Assembly (NCBI GenBank): GCA_026122225.1
Contig: JANEZZ010002682.1
Coordinates: 992,001-1,056,000 of the forward strand
From: Heloderma charlesbogerti
Taxonomy: Eukaryota > Chordata > Lepidosauria > Squamata > Helodermatidae
Length of the DNA stretch: 64,000 nt
Direction: 5' to 3'
In this document: positions 1-11,098 of the stretch, piece after piece
Layout: every line of letters starts with the position of its first letter
Numbering within the stretch: position 1 is the first letter of the stretch
Notes under the pieces: generated by a model
The model's database searches: none
Seen by the model: only the letters and a program-made list of their open reading frames with translations
Told to the model about the DNA's origin: nothing
Program-made: the position numbers and the translations under genes

Positions 1-226
1 AACTGCCAGGGTGCTGGAATGGGGAGGGGGGTGCGCCATCTCACCCTTCACCTCAGGCAGCAAAATGTTTTGGGCCGGCCCTGGGTCTTCTTTTCTGTGC
101 TCCCTTTTCCCCACTGCCACTACCACCTCCTCCAGCCAGAAAAGAAAGTGCCCCACAATCAAGCATCTGAGTTGGAAGCAGTACAACTGCCTCCCTTCTT
201 AGGCAAGCGACTCTGGGGTGTTGTGT

Positions 227-228
227 GT

Positions 229-259
<31 letters not shown>

Positions 260-276
260 CACAAACACACAGGTGG
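227..276. repeat. (AC)n microsatellite
   Basis: Mostly uninterrupted AC dinucleotides with a few CG and AA interruptions. It generates spurious open frames on both strands. Confidence 0.95.
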
Positions 277-354
277 CAATGATGGAGCAGCCAGTGGGGA
301 AAGGCATCTAACAGCGTTTGGTTCGCTGCTATACTGCAGCATCCATTCAAGAGA

Positions 355-525
355 AAGGGCCTGTAGCTCAGTGGCCGAGCCCAGGTTCAGCACCTGGCAC
401 TGCCAGCGGGGGGGCTGGAAGAAAAATCCCCGGACAGCCAATGCTGCCAGTCAGCGTCGACAATACTGGGCTGGATGGGACAGTGGTCGGACTCAGTACC
501 AGGCAGCATCCGATGTTCCTTGGAC
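355..525 (+). mobile_element. tRNA-derived SINE (squamate type), diverged
   Basis: Starts with a Pol III A-box-like CTGTAGCTCAGTGG and a B-box-like GGTTCAGCACC, then the family body with CTGCCAGTCAG, ACAATACTGGGCTGGATGG and GGCAGCATCC. The same body recurs at several places in this window. Part of the tRNA head is deleted. Confidence 0.8.
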
Positions 526-667
526 AGAGCTCGATGCGTGTTTGTAGCCCTGTCTTCTTCTTCTCAGGGTGAGTCAGGAGGCTCTGGTGGGGTCTCCGCA
601 CGGTTCGTACATCCCTGTTGCTTAACATGAGAGGTCAGTGTTAACAAGTTCGTTTCGACTTCTCTAG

Positions 668-1072
668 GGGGAAAAGAAAAACTTTACTGAAGAGCTGCTG
701 GAGCCGATGAAAGGCCGCATCGCTGCAGCGTTTGCAGGACTACCCGACTGCACTCCTTCACAAGCACGGAACATGGCTGAAACCTTCAAAATTGTAATGG
801 GGTTTAAGAAACTATTCATAGAGTTTAATAAGACTTTCAATGAGGACCTGCTGAAACCAATCATCAGACAACAGAAAGCCTGTTTCAGACACTATCGCGC
901 TGAGTCCACCTCTTCTCCTGTAGCCATTACTTACGAACGAATGAATACGTCTTTCAGAGGCGACATAGGTTTTTACTATGCCTTTAAATACTATAAGGAA
1001 TGCATGGCCAATCTTGCTGTTACAGACAATAAGATAGTTTGTCGACATGCACCTATAAAAACACGAGAGTGA
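668..1072 (+). CDS. Terminal coding exon of an unrecognised secreted-type protein
   Basis: An open frame of 134 codons starts right after a pyrimidine-rich acceptor (TCGACTTCTCTAG) and ends with TGA. It has three N-glycosylation sequons (NFT near residue 5, NKT near residue 54, NTS near residue 96) and four cysteines (contexts PDCTP, KACFR, KECMA, IVCRH). Long stretches would form amphipathic helices. There is no transmembrane segment or known domain that I can name. An in-frame stop overlaps the acceptor, so the upstream part must come from exons to the left, outside the window or unseen. A poly(A) signal follows at 1,725. The gene converges on MLXIP. A helical cytokine is possible (IL31 lies downstream of and antiparallel to MLXIP in mammals), but residue-level support is weak. 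Confidence 0.55.
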   Translation, partial: GEKKNFTEELLEPMKGRIAAAFAGLPDCTPSQARNMAETFKIVMGFKKLFIEFNKTFNEDLLKPIIRQQKACFRHYRAESTSSPVAITYERMNTSFRGDIGFYYAFKYYKECMANLAVTDNKIVCRHAPIKTRE

Positions 1073-1105
1073 TCGGGCACTGGGTATTTATACTAGTGAG
1101 GCTAG

Positions 1106-1295
1106 ACTGCAATCAGTGGAGGCGGGTGGCTCCGATGTCAGTGGGGCAGTGAATCTGTTCCGGCTTTCAGTCAGAACCAGTCAGAACTCTAAAGGAGCTC
1201 TCCAAGGTGCGGAGCTCTGAGCGGTTCTGACTGAAACCTGGAGTGGATTCATTGCCCCAGTGACATGGGAGCCACCAGCCTCCACTGCCTGCAAT
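1106..1295. mobile_element. hAT-type fold-back element in a 3' UTR
   Basis: Element 1,114-1,287 has terminal inverted repeats beginning CAGTGGAGGC and extends as arms of about 65 bp into a nearly complete hairpin. It is flanked by ACTGCAAT (left) and CCTGCAAT (right), an 8-bp target duplication with one mismatch, as hAT transposases make. It has no coding capacity. It lies 41 bases after the stop of the 668-1,072 exon. Confidence 0.85.
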
Positions 1296-1359
1296 CCAAT
1301 GCAAGTCCTATTGACTCACATTTAAGCAGACATATATAAGATTGCTGAGTAGAGAGATA

Positions 1360-1437
1360 TATGATTGTTACAATACAATCCATGCATAAGTCCTACTGAG
1401 TTCAATGGGGTTTATTCCCAGGTAAGGTAGAGGCTTA
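1360..1437 (+). repeat. Short interspersed repeat, CATTGAGTTCAATGGG family
   Basis: Contains TACTGAGTTCAATGGGGTTT and ATTCCCAGGTAAG; related copies at 5,565-5,625, 11,028-11,098, 13,665-13,757, 44,150-44,195 and 45,130-45,210. Palindromic tendency suggests a non-autonomous DNA element. Class uncertain. Confidence 0.65.
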
Positions 1438-1724
1438 CAAGCCTGTGTGTGTTTTAATTTTTAAGAAGATATTTATTCTATTTAAGATCTATTTATTTTG
1501 ATAGAACATCAGTATATTTTATATAATATAAAAGGTAATTTTATTAAAAGATGTATTATAAATCTGTATGTCTTTTGCTGTTCTCAGTGAGAAATCAGTT
1601 ATCTTACTATATTTGAAGTATTTGGAATGCCAGCTGGATATGTATTTATTTATTTTATTGCTCTTAATGTTATAAGCAAGGGTTTCTGTTCTAGAACAAA
1701 AGGTGAGGTGAGAATCTCTTAATG

Positions 1725-1736
1725 AATAAAAATAAA
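1725..1736 (+). promoter_or_regulatory. Tandem AATAAA poly(A) signals
   Basis: Two adjacent AATAAA hexamers about 655 bases after the TGA of the left-edge exon. They give a plausible short 3' UTR for that gene, carrying one hAT-type fold-back insertion. Confidence 0.5.
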
Positions 1737-2199
1737 ATAATTCAAGTTACATTTTATGTTTATATTTGATGCGTCATTGAAATATTCTTTGCAAAGTTGT
1801 TCAGTTTGCCATGGCTTCCTTCTCCTGGCTACCCTCTTCCTCCAATTCTTTTAAGTTTGCCCTTCACATTTAACTATTTTTCCAGGGTTGCTTGATAGCA
1901 TACATAGCATGTGTACTGTCTGCTACATGTGGGAAAATGACAAATAGTGTAGGGTTTTCTATCAGGCAATAGATTGGTGAATGTCTGATCCTTGGTAGTA
2001 TAATTACAAGAAATGCAACGTACACATGGGTGGTAGGTAGTTCATGGCCCTTGCTACATCCTGGAGCATGGCCTGAAAGGCTAAAGAATTGAACTAGTGT
2101 TACTATGGACCAACCACTGCATCTTGCCCTTTTAAACATAATTAGTGGGCAAATATCTTGACCAAGGATACCATCTATCAAATGCCAATGCCTGCAAAG

Positions 2200-2616
2200 C
2201 CTATTACCAGGAGTCCCCAACCTTTTTGGACCCAGGAGCACATTTGGGAATTGGAGAAGCTGCTGTGGGCACCACCAGAAAATGGCTATGACAGAGGTGT
2301 GGCTAGTCATATAATGGCTGCCGGGAGGGCCTGGCTAGTTTAAAGTGCGCTAAAGGGGGGTGAGGGGTGGCAGAGAGAAATAGTGAGGCCGGAGGCTGGG
2401 AGGGAGGCTGGGAGGGAGGGGGAAACAGCAAGGCAAAGGGAGAGAGGGGAAAGAAAGAGCAAGGCTAGAGGCTAGAAGGGGTGAGAGAGAAGCCTGCGCT
2501 AACATTGTCCAAGGTTGTTCTTTAAAAAAATTTTTTGAAGGGGGCAGGAGTGGAGAGAATTGTGGGTGCCATTGAAGGTCCCCGTGGGCACTGCACTGGG
2601 GGACCCTCCATATTAC
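2200..2616. mobile_element. hAT non-autonomous element with 8-bp TSD
   Basis: Left end CAGGAGTCCCCAAC and right end CTGGGGGACCCTC are degenerate inverted repeats. Flanks CCTATTAC and CATATTAC form an 8-bp duplication with one mismatch. The interior carries GA-rich sequence and no transposase. A second partial copy is at 28,740-28,880. Confidence 0.75.
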
Positions 2617-2689
2617 AAAGCTTGCAGGTGAGGACACCCTCATCAGTCTAATCTAATGTTACATTTTGAAACCTGAGCTGCTAAAAACA

Positions 2690-2820
2690 GTTTTTCCCAA
2701 CCAGGTGCCCTCTAGATGTTTTTGACTGCAGTACCCATCAGCCCCAGCCTGAATAGCCAATGGTGTGGGATGATGGGAGCAGTAGTCCAAAACCTCTGAA
2801 GGTTGGGGAAGGCTGCATAA
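2690..2820. mobile_element. Fold-back element (CCCCAACCTGGTGCCC family)
   Basis: Left arm runs CCCAACCAGGTGCCCTCTAG and right arm is its complement ending GGTTGGGGAAGGCTG, with the central ATCAGCCCCAGCC...CCAATGG typical of this family. The commonest repeat in the window. Confidence 0.8.
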
Positions 2821-3264
2821 AGAGATCTTCCTTGTTCTTACAAAGGCTCAATTTTTTTATGATGTAGTGACTGTCTAGGGATGCATTACGTCACTGATAT
2901 TGCAAATGGGCAACTTCAACTTACTGCCTAAATTCATGCATTGAAAAACAGCTCCATCTGTTGCTTAAAAATTGGCCATGTGGCAGGTTATGTCCCACAT
3001 GTTTTGGGATAGAACTACATAACTTTCTTTTGACAGTTCCATCAATAGTTTTTCGTATATACCGATGGCTGTAAATTGTTGCTGACCTTTATTATCATGG
3101 TGTTTAAAAAATCAAACCTCTTAAGGCTCAATCCTATGCCAGTTTAGACTGAAAAAAGGCCTGCAACTCCCAGCATGCGCCCATCGCCTCCCCTTTCTTC
3201 TGCCATTGCAACTGGTTATTGAACATGAAATTGTGTTTACATAGAGACATCTCTGCCAAAGTCA

Positions 3265-3385
3265 GTGTTGAAGCAGCCCTCCCCAACCACAAGTCCTCCA
3301 GATGAGTTGGAATACAACTCCCATCATCCCACAGGGGCCGGGACCATCTGAAGGGCATCACGTTGAGGGAGACTGCCAGAGGAAC
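3265..3385. mobile_element. Degraded fold-back element copy
   Basis: CCCTCCCCAACCACAAGTCC, then CAACTCCCATCATCCC. Same family as 2,690-2,820, with a poorly preserved right arm. Confidence 0.55.
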
Positions 3386-5564
3386 AATTATTTCAGACTG
3401 TTTCTCAAGTGCATGTTCCTTTATTTTAGCCTTTTGAAGTCTGGAAAATAAATTGGTTGCCTCTCTTATACCCGCCCCCCCAGTACATGCACACGTGCTA
3501 TGTGACACACCTATCCCTTCTTTACATGCTGGGGGGTGGATTAAGATTTATCCAATTCCTTACTTGTTACTATTCTCTCAGCTATTAATAGGGTGATGTC
3601 TTTTGGATATCATCAGATGGACGTTCAAGAAACATGACCTTAGGATCCCATAAGAATTCATATCTGCACTCTAGCAGCCACTTCATTGGGATCAACTAAA
3701 ATGCCTTAAAACAGAGTGCAAACTTACAGGTTCTCCAGAACTCCTCTTCTAGCTGGTTGTTAAGCAAAGGGTGGCGGGTGGTGGTGGTAGCGGGAGCTGG
3801 CTTGTGTCCTGCCGAGGCGTGAGGTCCTGGGGAAGCGGTCTGCACAGTCTGTTCTGGGCTATGCTTAGGAAGGCAGGTGACACGGCAGGTCCTGGGGGAA
3901 AGCACTGACTGAAGGATTCTGCCATAAGGAGCTGCTGCCCCAGCAAAGTCAAGTGAGGCCCTGAGGAGGCCCGCACAGCCTGGTCTTTCAGTGGCTCTGC
4001 CCTTGCTGGATACTGACTGCACTTCTTAAAGGCCCAGTGTCACTTTCCCTGGTCTCCTGCTCCTGCACGGCTGAGGAACAAGGGAAGCTGCAGGGGAGTC
4101 ATCCCCAGAGTCGCATCATGGGAGAGCAATGTCCTCTGTCAGGGCAGGTATAGAAGGGGGCACTGAGGGCTCCCCTTCAAGTGGGGTTACATGTGACCCA
4201 TCTGAATCCACCTCAGGATAGTGTGAAGCCTCAGACCCAGGGGATGTGACAGCTTGATGTTGAAGCCGCAAAGTCTGAAATTTACTCAGACCTAAGACGG
4301 AATATAGGAGGACTTAGTCGAATGCCATATGTGTCTACTCAGAAGTAATTCCCTGTCACAGACCCACTCCTTCTCTAGATGATCCCGTGATGAAGTCACC
4401 AAGTGTGGTGTGGGGGGGACCCCCCCTCAGGTTATCACACCACTAGAATACCACCTTGATGAGGACTAGTAGCTATCACTATGTGGGGGCTCACTGCACT
4501 TGTTAATTACCCCTTCTTCAGTTCCGCTGCCACCATAAAATATGAACTCTTATTTACCTGTTACCCTTATGCCCTACACCTGTTGAGCACAGGTGTAGTC
4601 CAAATCAGACCAGAGGTTCATATAGGTAAAATGAAAATATTGTACATTTATGTTTTAAACCATGTAACTATAGCAAAATATATGACTGTTTCTTTCAGTG
4701 GGTCACTCATAAAAAAGAAAGGTGTTACTTTTGCCTTGAGAACCTGGTTATGTGTTAGCTCCACTCCCTACCCGACTTTAAACCAATTTCCTTGCTAAAC
4801 TCCACTCCAGTTATCACACAGACTGTACTGTGGGCTTAAACTGCAGTTTTCCTTCTGGCAGTCCTCTGCACTTGGGAACTTTCAAGGCTTTCTCAAGACT
4901 CCACCTGCAGTCTTCACCCTGCTGTCACTTTGGCTTCAGCTCCTTCCTGAATGCTGCCTCAGGAGTCTTCCGTTCCTCAGTCCCAGACCATCCTCCAAGC
5001 GATTTCAGCCTCAGGATTTTTCAGTCTCCCTTCAGCTCTGAAACTCAAATATGCTGGTACTTTTGGTATTCTCTGCCAGTGCGAAACTTGCACTTCATAT
5101 TCCCTCCAGCCAGGACCCTCCAGCCAATCTGCTCATTTGGGGGCAAGAATGCCCCACCACCACTGGACTTAATAATGGGCCAATAGATTTGAACAGAATG
5201 TTCACAAGTTAACCAATCATATCTGACCACATTTTCATTCCGCACCCCAGGAACCCTCCGCACAAGCCAGGAACCCCCCAGGTACACAAGGCAGCCGCCC
5301 CCTCGCTAACAACAAGCAACAGAATGGCCATGTATCAGTTGGGAAACTGGCAGCGTAACATTCAAAATTTGTATCATTTCTCTGGCCAAAGTAAAAGACT
5401 GTTGTTTCTCTGTCAGTAACCCTTCACACATAGCTGCCTTGAGTGCCATTTTTCCTGGTAGAAATCAAATCAATCAATTAATTAATTAATCAAATTCAGT
5501 CACTGTTCCAAAATATAACACATGAACATATGTAACTTTTACCTCAGGCCAGTGTAGTTTCTTC

Positions 5565-5625
5565 ACAGTCCCACTGAGTTCAATGGGACTTACTCCCAGA
5601 TAAGTGGTTATAGTATTGCAGCCTT
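5565..5625 (+). repeat. Short CATTGAGTTCAATGGG-family repeat
   Basis: CCCACTGAGTTCAATGGGAC followed by TTACTCCCAGATAAG; one arm of the family described at 1,360. Confidence 0.7.
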
Positions 5626-6647
5626 AACCAGATTAGGCTCTGCGAGATTCTCTGCAGGTTTCAGGTTGTGCCTAGGACTGCTGGGAAAAAGAGGCAAATA
5701 ACAGATACCTATTTAAAAAAAAAAATCCATCAGTCACCTGGATCTGTCTCCAGACTTAAGCAAGGCATGTAGATTCCTTGTGAGGTGGAGGACAGAATAA
5801 AAAGAAACATGGCAGTTTTTATATTAGCAAAACTGAGGATTAATTGTAAGTGCTGGGTTAGGTAGAAAAAACAATACAAGCCAAAGCTGTTAGTTTTAAG
5901 TAGGGGTTGGAGGGAATGTAATCTTCAAAAAGAAACATCCCATCTTCATGTGGCAGGAAATCACCTTTTCAAGTAGACATTCCCTTAAAAGTTGGAGTTG
6001 ACAACCTGCAGCCTTCGCCTAATTTCAAAAATCCTCTGAAAGCAATTTGTTCAGACCGCCACAGTGGTGTAGCAGTAAATTCTGAAGTACATCTCAAATG
6101 CCGGTTCAAAACCAAGCCACCCCAAAATACTTTGCATTACAACAGGGAATAATATATTGTTGCTCGAAAAAATAATTTCCTCCCAGCTACTGTAAGGATG
6201 GCAGCTATGCTCAAAAGGAACAGGGGTCCGAGGGGAGTGGCAGCTCATGTCAGTATCCATGCTAATAAAGAAGTGCCATTGCTTCATCTCTGTGAGCCTT
6301 GGCTCCTTTACACCAGTGGACCTCCAGCAGGACAGATCTGTCCCTTGCCCAGTTACCTGCTGGGTAAGAAGGGGATGCCCCCTACCCCCAGTGAGCAGCC
6401 CCCAACACGTGACCCCCGCTGAGGGAGAGAGAATGCACCCCTTGACAGGAAAAAAAATGCTTTCACCCCTGCTTTAATGGCAATCTTGATCTGAGCCCAA
6501 GATGTTGTATAACAGGACTGGTACAGCACATGTGCAAGAAATCTGTACTAAGCTAACCACATCTCCAACAAACATGCTTGTTTGTTTTTAAAAAACTTAC
6601 TTTTGGTGTTAAATGCAAACATATTGATTTTCTTCTACAATTTACTG

Positions 6648-6730
6648 TTCTGTTCTAATTCATTGAATCATACGCCCCTCATCTTTTCACAAATCTTAAA
6701 ATAAGTTTTCATTTCCATTCCATAAATCTT
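6648..6730. repeat. Direct repeat, copy 1 of 2
   Basis: About 83 bases nearly identical to 8,353-8,432, sharing CCCTCATCTTTTCACAA then TCTTAAAATAAGTTTTCAT. Origin unknown; may be part of an undescribed interspersed repeat. Confidence 0.75.
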
Positions 6731-6991
6731 TACTTATTATTAGATTGGCAATCTGTGAACTTTTAAAGCACCTCAAATCTCTTGGTTGTTTTTGTTGCAA
6801 CAGACTAATGGAAGCTCCTCTGTTATATGTTCTTTGTAACAGTGATTTATTTCTTGTAAAGTCATAAGCCTTTCCAATATTGAGTATTATCATTGTGAGG
6901 AAATGTGGTTTTTGTCACTCCACTTTTATCTGGTTAGCAGATCTGCTGTAAGCAGCCTACTTGCGTTGCGTACTGTAGTATTGACCTGAGA

Positions 6992-6997
<6 letters not shown>

Positions 6998-7028
<31 letters not shown>
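6998..7028. repeat. (TG)n microsatellite
   Basis: Uninterrupted TG dinucleotides, about 15 units. Confidence 0.95.
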
Positions 7029-7030
<2 letters not shown>

Positions 7031-8352
7031 CATTGCTACTACAAGGAGGATTTGGGAAGTTGAGTTGATTATTCTGATTATGTTACGAAGAACTGTTGTT
7101 GCAGCGAGGCTGTCCTTGCCTTAGGGGAAACTGTAAGGGAAAATGTGGTTACCGTCATATTCATCAAGAGTAGAAGTGATTTATTAGAAGATCTGAGTAA
7201 AAACAGTGGATCAGAAACTTCTAAAGAAGAAAGAAAAGCCCAGTGGTTTTTTGAGAAGTCAGATGTGGAAACAAATTTTTATGTTCAGGGAGTGAGGGAA
7301 GCTCATCGCGTAGATCTCCTGGAAGTGTACAGTACCGTACATACATATGTATTGTACACAGCATATCAGGGCAAAAGCTGAACTAGAAGCCTTTTTCTCA
7401 CAGTGAGTTTTTGATATTGGGGAGCATTCAATCCTGCCATTCCTCACATGGACTTTCATGTCATACAGTCAGAGGAGGCCTGTACCGTATGGGTTTTCCC
7501 TCACCTGAACATGTTGATCAGGCTTAGGAACCGAGCCTGAGAAGTGATAGAATTATTGAGCTGGAAGAACTCCAGTAGATCAGCTTTTACAGTTCGCACA
7601 CCATCATCCCCAGAAGGCCTGAGAAATGTTGATAGCAGAAAGTCCAAATATCACCCTGGCTCCCAGGTGTAATTGTGAAAGTATATAATAAACTAAACAA
7701 CACAGACAAGGGTCTTTTGTGTGGTGGCATCCAAATTACGGAACTTTTCCCCCAGACATTCTTTGCTATCTTTTAGGCACTTGGCAAAGTCCATCCTGAT
7801 TTCTGGGGCCTCTAACAGCATTTTATGATTTATTGGTCCCCTTTCAATGGACTGATTGTGGTTTCATTTTCCATGCTTTAATTACCAGCTCATTGTTCTT
7901 AAGGTTTTTTTTTTTTTCAAGTGCTTTATCATCATGGTTTTTTTTTGTGGTTTTTATATTGTATTTTCATGTTTCATAAGCCAACTTGCAACAGGATGGC
8001 TTATGAAAAGGGCAGGATGCAAATGCCTAAAACAAATAGACCATTAGTTGCCCTTTAGAGGGATTTCCAAGCTCGCCACCTCATCTTGTCTACGAGAGGT
8101 TCAGTCCTGGATATTGCATACCTCAGAACTCATCTGCCCATCCTCTTCTTGAAAACCCGGCAATTCTACCTTCTCTTGGTGTCTTGCTCCTCCATTGCGA
8201 AACATATTGTCCTAGGACAAAAGGAGTCTCTATCACACTATCTGAGAGCCAATTTTATACCAGAAGGGATGAGAGGGGTATTGTAACTCTTTGCCTTGTT
8301 ACAATCCAAGCCCAAAGCATTTTATGGGAATTCTGCAAGATGACCTCAGGTT

Positions 8353-8432
8353 CTGTTCTGATTCACTGAACGATACGTCCCTCATCTTTTCACAAGTCTT
8401 AAAATAAGTTTTCATTTCCATTCCATAAATCA
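8353..8432. repeat. Direct repeat, copy 2 of 2
   Basis: Matches 6,648-6,730 in the same orientation, 1.7 kb away, with roughly six substitutions. The flanks differ, so the repeat is short and bounded. Confidence 0.75.
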
Positions 8433-8924
8433 AACTGGGTCCAGTTTGAGCAGAGTAAGGGGAAACTGTAATGATCCAATCTTGTCTTTTAGTATCTTAA
8501 CTGCATGAGACCAGGGCTGACCCAAGGCAAAGGACAAGATGGCACCCACCCCTTCCATACACAGAGGCTGACTTGACAGTTGAATTCTATTTGACACTGG
8601 TAACAGGACAGCCTCACCCACCGCACCTGAGGGCAGCAGGCTAACTTGTGGGGCATGGGGCAGACTGCATGACACAGAAGCTCTTCCTTCCAGCGCCTTG
8701 CCACTGTTCTGTGCCACCTAAGGCAGCTGCCTCACTCTGCTTAACAGTAAGGCCGGCCCTGCATCGGCCTGTCTTTTTACCCTTGCCACTGAATTCCTAG
8801 GATAGAGCAGAGTACAAGTCTAAACAGGATGTGCTGGCCCAGAGATTCTTGGGTTCAAAAGCAAGGCGCCTTCAATGAAAACAAACACACATTTCAAGCT
8901 GGGGTTTCTTCCAAAAAAATAGTA

Positions 8925-8930
8925 TTTATT
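8925..8930 (-). promoter_or_regulatory. Alternative distal MLXIP poly(A) signal
   Basis: AATAAA on the minus strand, followed within about 10 bases by a T-run, an arrangement typical of cleavage sites. A poly(T) tract (minus strand) 16 bases long lies just upstream. Confidence 0.3.
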
Positions 8931-9209
8931 TTGGTTGTAATTGTAAAAAAAAAAAAAAAATGCGATTGCACTGTTGAAAGAGAGCGACCCAAGAGGTTGC
9001 CCCAGAACACCATTTTCATGCAATAGAAAAGAAATAACAAGGCTGCAATGAAGGGCATGTCTCAAGTTCCCAACCTTTGAAAGCTTGTTACATTCTTTTA
9101 AAAAATGAAATAAAGCCAATACATTATACAAGTTTTATCATTTGCAATTGCAAAAGCATATTTTGTCTAAACAGTGATGGAAGAAATATATATATAGCTC
9201 CAACTTTCA

Positions 9210-9215
9210 TTTATT
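9210..9215 (-). promoter_or_regulatory. Candidate MLXIP poly(A) signal
   Basis: AATAAA on the minus strand, in an AT-rich stretch 5.3 kb after the stop. Chosen because it lies among AU-rich, repeat-free sequence. Usage cannot be judged without RNA data. Confidence 0.3.
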
Positions 9216-9744
9216 AAAACAAAACATGTATTTATGGTTGCAGTTCAGATTAACGTCAACCCCAAAGCAACCAACCGCAGAACAATCATATTGAAAGTAA
9301 CCTCTGCACATCACTGGTAACTTTACAAAGTCATGCAGAACCTTGCCTGTTTGCTAATCAATGTCTTCTCTGTTCACAGATGATAAAATGGCTATGGAGT
9401 TTTTAAGTACGCAAGGGAGAAAAAAAAGAGGTGCAGGCTCCGATGATTCACGCGAGCAAAGGTGGGCAGCGTTAAACCCGTTAATCTCGTTTACAATTTA
9501 CAAACCCCTGTAAGAGCAAGGTCCTTTCTTAGAAGGCCTGATGCAAAGGAAGATGGGGGTCCTCTACCTTTATAAAAAGTTGGCCTAAAAGGAAGAATTT
9601 CCTCAGGTATAGCTTACTATGGCGGGCGTGCTGCACTGGCTGAACCTGTTAAAAGGTAGAGCAATGTCACCCCCCTTTGCATCTGGGCCACCCTAGTCTG
9701 CACAACTCACAGCACTTTGTGCTAGAGATACAGTTTATAACAAC

Positions 9745-9812
9745 CTGGTGCCCCACAGACATGCTGTAGTCCAACACAACTGGAGGCTGCCAGGCTGGGA
9801 AAGGCTGGTTTA
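9745..9812. mobile_element. Partial fold-back element
   Basis: CAACCTGGTGCCCCACAGAC through GGCTGCCAGGCTGGGAAAGG; a shortened copy of the CCCCAACCTGGTGCCC family. Confidence 0.55.
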
Positions 9813-10899
9813 TACTGGTTCACCTATGAGGAAGATTGTGCTAGCAAAATTGAGCGTGCGTGTATATTTCAGAGTTGTCCTCAACCATATCCCACCCACA
9901 ATAATTCTGGGGGCTTATTCCTTGCACCAGGCTGCATTCCTTGCACTGAAATCAACGGCCGTGTTTTTTTTTAACGGGGCCGCCCTAGGAAGGTCCTTCC
10001 ATAGTAACACCACACAGGGGTAAAAGGTGCTTGCTCCTGGAAGAAAAGTACATTTGGCTCCTTTTGGAGATGCAAGAGGAGTGGCTGTGTTCAACGGCTG
10101 AATGAACGAGGAGCCACTTTTGGAGCGAACACGGCCTGAGTGTCATTATCTGGAGGGAAGTGAAAAGACCGCTCCCCTGTATCTGTATCCCCTGCAATGA
10201 ATGAGCCAGGGAGGGGCACAGTATGAGAACAAATATCATGATTCGTGGGCCTTTCAATTTCGACGAGCCACCAGAGCTCCCGCATATAAAAATGCCACAT
10301 GGGGAAAAGGAGTTGATCACTCTAACGAGAACAGAGGTATATAACGAGTTTCAGGTCCACACAAGTGGTTGCATGTCTTGCTGTGGTTTTTAGCTGCTTT
10401 GTCTGATGCCCCAGTCCCCATCCTGGGCATCCTGAGAGACCTTCCCTAAAGAGAAGGGTATGTCGTCCCTGGATGTGTGTACTGGGCATTTTCTAGAAAT
10501 TATTCCCTTCTTGTGTCTTTAAAGTTGCAGAAATGCCCCACACTGCCTCAGGATATCTAATCACAAATCTGACAGGAAACCCTTTTGCTATTAGATGCAC
10601 ACGAACAATCTTACGGGGCAATAAAAACATCTTGAACACAAAATCATTTCCCATGAATTGCCAGCAAATGTGACACAGCGACGCAGAGGCTTCTCTAACG
10701 ATAGGCCGTTTTTAACGCTATCAAGAATGTGAGGTGGGAACAAGCAGCTAGCCCTCAAAGGCATGGAAAGATGGCCTCCGGATGATCAGGGAGGGAAGCT
10801 TAACGAAAATGGGCTCAATTTTATTCCTTTTAGGCTGCAAATAGCTTACCCTATGAGGGCTGCTGAGGTTAAATAAGAAGCTGTACCGGAGGAAATTCC

Positions 10900-11027
10900 T
10901 TGTACCAGTTTTCCCCAAGCTGGTGTCATCCAGATGACTTGGACAACAACTCCCATCAAACCACTGGGGGATGCTGGGAGTTGTAGTCCAACTAATACAG
11001 AGGACACCAGGTTGGGCAAGACTGGCC
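10900..11027. mobile_element. Fold-back element in presumed MLXIP 3' UTR
   Basis: CCCCAAGCTGGTGTCATCC with the complementary arm GACACCAGGTTGGGCAAG. Central GGGATGCTGGGAGTTGTAGT is diagnostic of the family. Confidence 0.75.
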
Positions 11028-11098
11028 TGCTGCAATCTTATGCATACTTGCTTGGGAGTAAGTCCCATTGAACGTAGCAAGGCTTGCATCTGAGTAAA
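11028..11098 (-). repeat. CATTGAGTTCAATGGG-family repeat
   Basis: CTGCAATCTTATGCATACTT and GGGAGTAAGTCCCATTGAA, the reverse-strand form of the repeat at 13,665. Confidence 0.65.

Larger units (their letters stand above)
1741..8899. other. Intergenic region between the left gene and MLXIP, no exon supported
   Basis: No open frame with splice signals and recognisable homology was found on either strand. Recognisable content is hAT-like and fold-back repeats (2.2-3.4 kb), a (TG)n tract and an 80-bp direct repeat. Stretches such as 3.5-5.5 kb and 5.8-6.6 kb show nothing I can assign. Confidence 0.5.

Noticed and set aside
199..547. Open frames across the (AC)n tract
   Set aside because: They translate dinucleotide repeat (His-Thr, Val-Cys) and SINE sequence; no splice or homology support.
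1870..2310. 146-codon minus-strand frame as an LRRC43-type exon
   Set aside because: It overlaps the hAT element at 2,208 and shows no leucine-rich repeat pattern.
4830..5186. 118-codon plus-strand frame
   Set aside because: Ser/Phe/Pro-rich with no homology, no splice sites and no neighbouring exons.
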